Below, in pieces: positions 63,759 through 64,000 of a DNA stretch of 64,000 bases. The stretch comes from Peristeroidobacter soli (GTDB lineage Bacteria; Pseudomonadota; Gammaproteobacteria; Steroidobacterales; Steroidobacteraceae), in assembly GCF_004138485.1 (NCBI RefSeq), contig NZ_RYEV01000003.1, positions 558,001-622,000 of the forward strand, read 5' to 3'. Position numbers and translations under genes: made by a program. Numbering within the stretch: the stretch's first letter is position 1; each line of letters opens with the position of its first letter. The notes beneath the pieces are model-generated. The model made no database searches and was not told the DNA's origin. It saw only the letters and a list, made by a program, of their open reading frames with translations.

Positions 63759-64000
63759 GTGCTCGATTTGAATGGGGTCTGGTGGTGGGGAAGTTCGCGC
63801 CGCTCCACCGAGGGCATCAGCATGTGATCGACACGGCATTGAGCCAGTGTCGTCACGTCGTTCTGCTGTCGTATTCGAATCCAGAGATGCCTGGCTGCGA
63901 GCCGGCGCGACGCGAGGGCTGGCTCGCGGCGCTATATCCGCAAACGACGCGGCTGGTCGTGACGAATGAGCGACTGGCGATATGGTTCGGCGATCAGCAG
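63755..64000 (+). CDS. nadR: NadR-like nicotinamide-nucleotide adenylyltransferase (N-terminal part)
   Basis: The first 82 codons lie in the window and the gene continues beyond it. GTG at 63755 overlaps the pnuC stop. The opening LVVGKFAPLHRGHQHVIDTAL holds the HxGH adenylyltransferase motif at its expected N-terminal position, and CRHVVLLSYSNPEM follows. It lacks the DNA-binding domain of E. coli NadR at its start. It converts nicotinamide mononucleotide to NAD; a C-terminal kinase would be expected past the window. Confidence 0.8.
   Translation, partial: MSARFEWGLVVGKFAPLHRGHQHVIDTALSQCRHVVLLSYSNPEMPGCEPARREGWLAALYPQTTRLVVTNERLAIWFGDQQ

Overview
The window looks like a chromosomal segment of a high-GC gammaproteobacterium, possibly from the Steroidobacteraceae/Nevskiales area. 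The basis is the classic rpsU - yqeY - dnaG - rpoD macromolecular-synthesis block next to tsaD, folB and folK, together with proteobacterial cell-envelope genes. The genus is an inference from gene content and style and was not searched. Coding density is high, and I see no insertion sequence, prophage or CRISPR array.

Layout. 1-6.2 kb: start of a Na+/H+ antiporter, a lipoprotein c-type cytochrome, a PepSY membrane pair, an FMN reductase, a lipocalin and a serine hydrolase. 6.2-8.5 kb: a scar zone. Remnants of an ECF sigma factor and of FecR lie on both sides of and in opposite orientation around the DNA-crosslinking repair gene yedK. They are followed by a tRNA-Ile(CAU) gene interrupted by a 301-nt group I intron. 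8.7-26.3 kb: envelope and housekeeping genes (a glycolipid glycosyltransferase / YkoP-like / deacetylase trio, a GGDEF-EAL protein, an AI-2E-type transporter, Slt, MgtC-like, Ogt, an SLC13 transporter, a metallo-beta-lactamase-fold hydrolase and a YcaQ-like glycosylase). 26.5-36.8 kb: rpoD, dnaG, yqeY and rpsU (minus strand), then tsaD, folB, a small repeat protein, folK, a pteridine reductase, a MidA-like methyltransferase and cca.

36.9-49.4 kb: secreted hydrolases, an acyltransferase, a merR-copA copper operon, and two large surface or secreted proteins. One of these is a delta-60/Calx-beta/GlyGly-CTERM gene with two frameshifts; the other has four Cys-containing repeats. Near-identical copies of a CueR-type promoter flank the frameshifted gene as direct repeats. 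A DegP/DegQ protease follows. 49.5-55.8 kb: a split B12-dependent ribonucleotide reductase with NrdR-like boxes, and a HEPN / HTH-MNT toxin-antitoxin-like pair preceded by three evenly spaced palindromes.

55.9-64 kb: a tightly coupled operon, mostly with overlapping start and stop codons. It encodes a MoxR-type AAA+ ATPase, an unknown protein, a metallopeptidase-like protein with a VWA domain, a radical SAM protein, a small helical protein, a PaaK-like adenylating enzyme, a PnuC vitamin transporter and the start of a NadR-like nucleotidyltransferase. The MoxR + metallopeptidase/VWA pairing is a known theme. Its coupling to radical SAM chemistry, an adenylating ligase and NAD-precursor salvage is the best candidate here for an undescribed system.
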